Shown here one piece after another: positions 40,042 through 40,407 of a DNA stretch of 40,407 nucleotides. Both the position numbers and the translations under genes were made by a program. Where the stretch lies: positions 1-40,407 of the forward strand of contig CANGNA010000037.1 of assembly GCA_947455215.1 (NCBI GenBank), in the 5' to 3' direction. The DNA comes from Chitinophagaceae bacterium (GTDB lineage: Bacteria; Bacteroidota; Bacteroidia; Chitinophagales; Chitinophagaceae). Under the pieces are notes generated by a model. The model ran no database searches. It was not told the origin of the DNA and was given only the letters and a program-made list of their open reading frames with translations. The stretch's first letter is position 1. Each line of letters begins with the position of its first letter.

Positions 40042-40407
40042 TTATTCCTTAACCAATCGCTTTGTTACCTTTTGTTCGCCCTGTGTGAGTTCTACCATGT
40101 ACACACCGGCTGCAAAGTTGCTCATCGGAACCGTGATCACTCCGTTCTGCTTCGCGCCCAGGTCCTGGCTGTAGATGCTTACGCCGCTTACATCCATTAT
40201 CCGTACGCTTACATTGTCTTTGCTGCCAGACGTGAACGTGATCTTCACATCATCGCTCGCAGGGTTTGGCGCCATAGCCACTTCCAGACCCTTAACAACT
40301 GCTGCCTTCGTCGGCTTCAGGCTCAGCTCAAAGCGATCATCGCCCTGTGTAGCCTTATCCTTACCGATAGAGAACCTGTACTCGGTACCTTCCTTCAGCT
40401 CTACGTA
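40042..40407 (-). CDS. T9SS cargo protein, C-terminal part
   Basis: The frame is open to the right edge of the window, so only the last 121 residues are visible. They begin YVELKEGTEYRFSIGKDKAT and end in a type A sorting domain (MAPNPASDDVKITFTSG, VRIMDVSGVSIYSQDLG, AAGVYMVELTQGEQKVTKRLVKE). The visible upstream strand FELSLKPTKAAVVKGL is typical of the linker before such domains. The main body and function are outside the window. Internal ATGs should not be used as the start. Confidence 0.85.
   Translation of the reverse strand, partial: YVELKEGTEYRFSIGKDKATQGDDRFELSLKPTKAAVVKGLEVAMAPNPASDDVKITFTSGSKDNVSVRIMDVSGVSIYSQDLGAKQNGVITVPMSNFAAGVYMVELTQGEQKVTKRLVKE

Overview
The window comes from a member of the Bacteroidota, most likely Chitinophagales/Chitinophagaceae-like; the genus cannot be named from the sequence. 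The reasons are several proteins with type IX secretion (T9SS) C-terminal sorting domains of both types, a large TPR protein resembling SprE/PorW, promoters of the Bacteroidota form (TAnnTTTG at -7, TTG near -33), ribosome-binding sites that are weak or absent, and a housekeeping set (GAPDH, LipB, AtpZ, topoisomerase IB) typical of the phylum.

Layout. 1-1616: the 3' end of a DUF1361 membrane protein, a PIN-domain toxin-antitoxin pair and two small envelope proteins. 1617-6609: a SprE/PorW-like TPR protein, a two-gene AtpZ/AtpI-type unit with no ATP synthase genes after it, and a SprT-like metalloprotein. 6783-10709: one very AT-rich gene for a 1308-residue SF1 helicase with a C-terminal PD-(D/E)XK nuclease domain, a candidate single-gene defence system. 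It lies between near-identical 30-bp repeat copies and is followed by about 1.1 kb of repeats: two imperfect ~280-bp tandem units and a ~150-bp MITE-like element inserted in a palindrome. 11801-14413: a glycine-rich T9SS-exported surface protein. 14733-25300: mixed accessory genes: ATP-grasp ligase, CRP-like regulator with ester cyclase, peptidoglycan amidase operon, secreted CotH kinase, GYD protein, methyltransferase, response regulator and several small unknowns. 25303-30426: a redox/electrophile-stress cluster built from two parallel modules, each a divergent HxlR regulator facing a pirin-containing operon (dsbA/frnE-pirin and doxX-pirin), plus a nitroreductase. 30646-31096: a serine-recombinase remnant beside tRNA-Leu(TAA) and tRNA-Gly(GCC). 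31253-37715: a lipoprotein, gap, lipB, a membrane protein, a repeat-containing secreted protein and topoisomerase IB. 37827-40407: two more T9SS cargo proteins, the last cut by the window edge.

How the genes work together. Four T9SS cargo proteins and the SprE/PorW-like protein point to an exported surface proteome. The clearest regulatory logic is in 27977-30046, where palindromic or inverted-repeat operators lie between divergent HxlR genes and their presumed targets, and at 17134-17149, where an exact TGTGA-N6-TCACA site sits just downstream of a regulator whose recognition helix keeps the CRP contact residues. The most novel-looking areas are the helicase-nuclease island with its repeats and the duplicated HxlR-pirin cluster. 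Positions and motifs were read by eye; family names rest on remembered family features, not on a database search.
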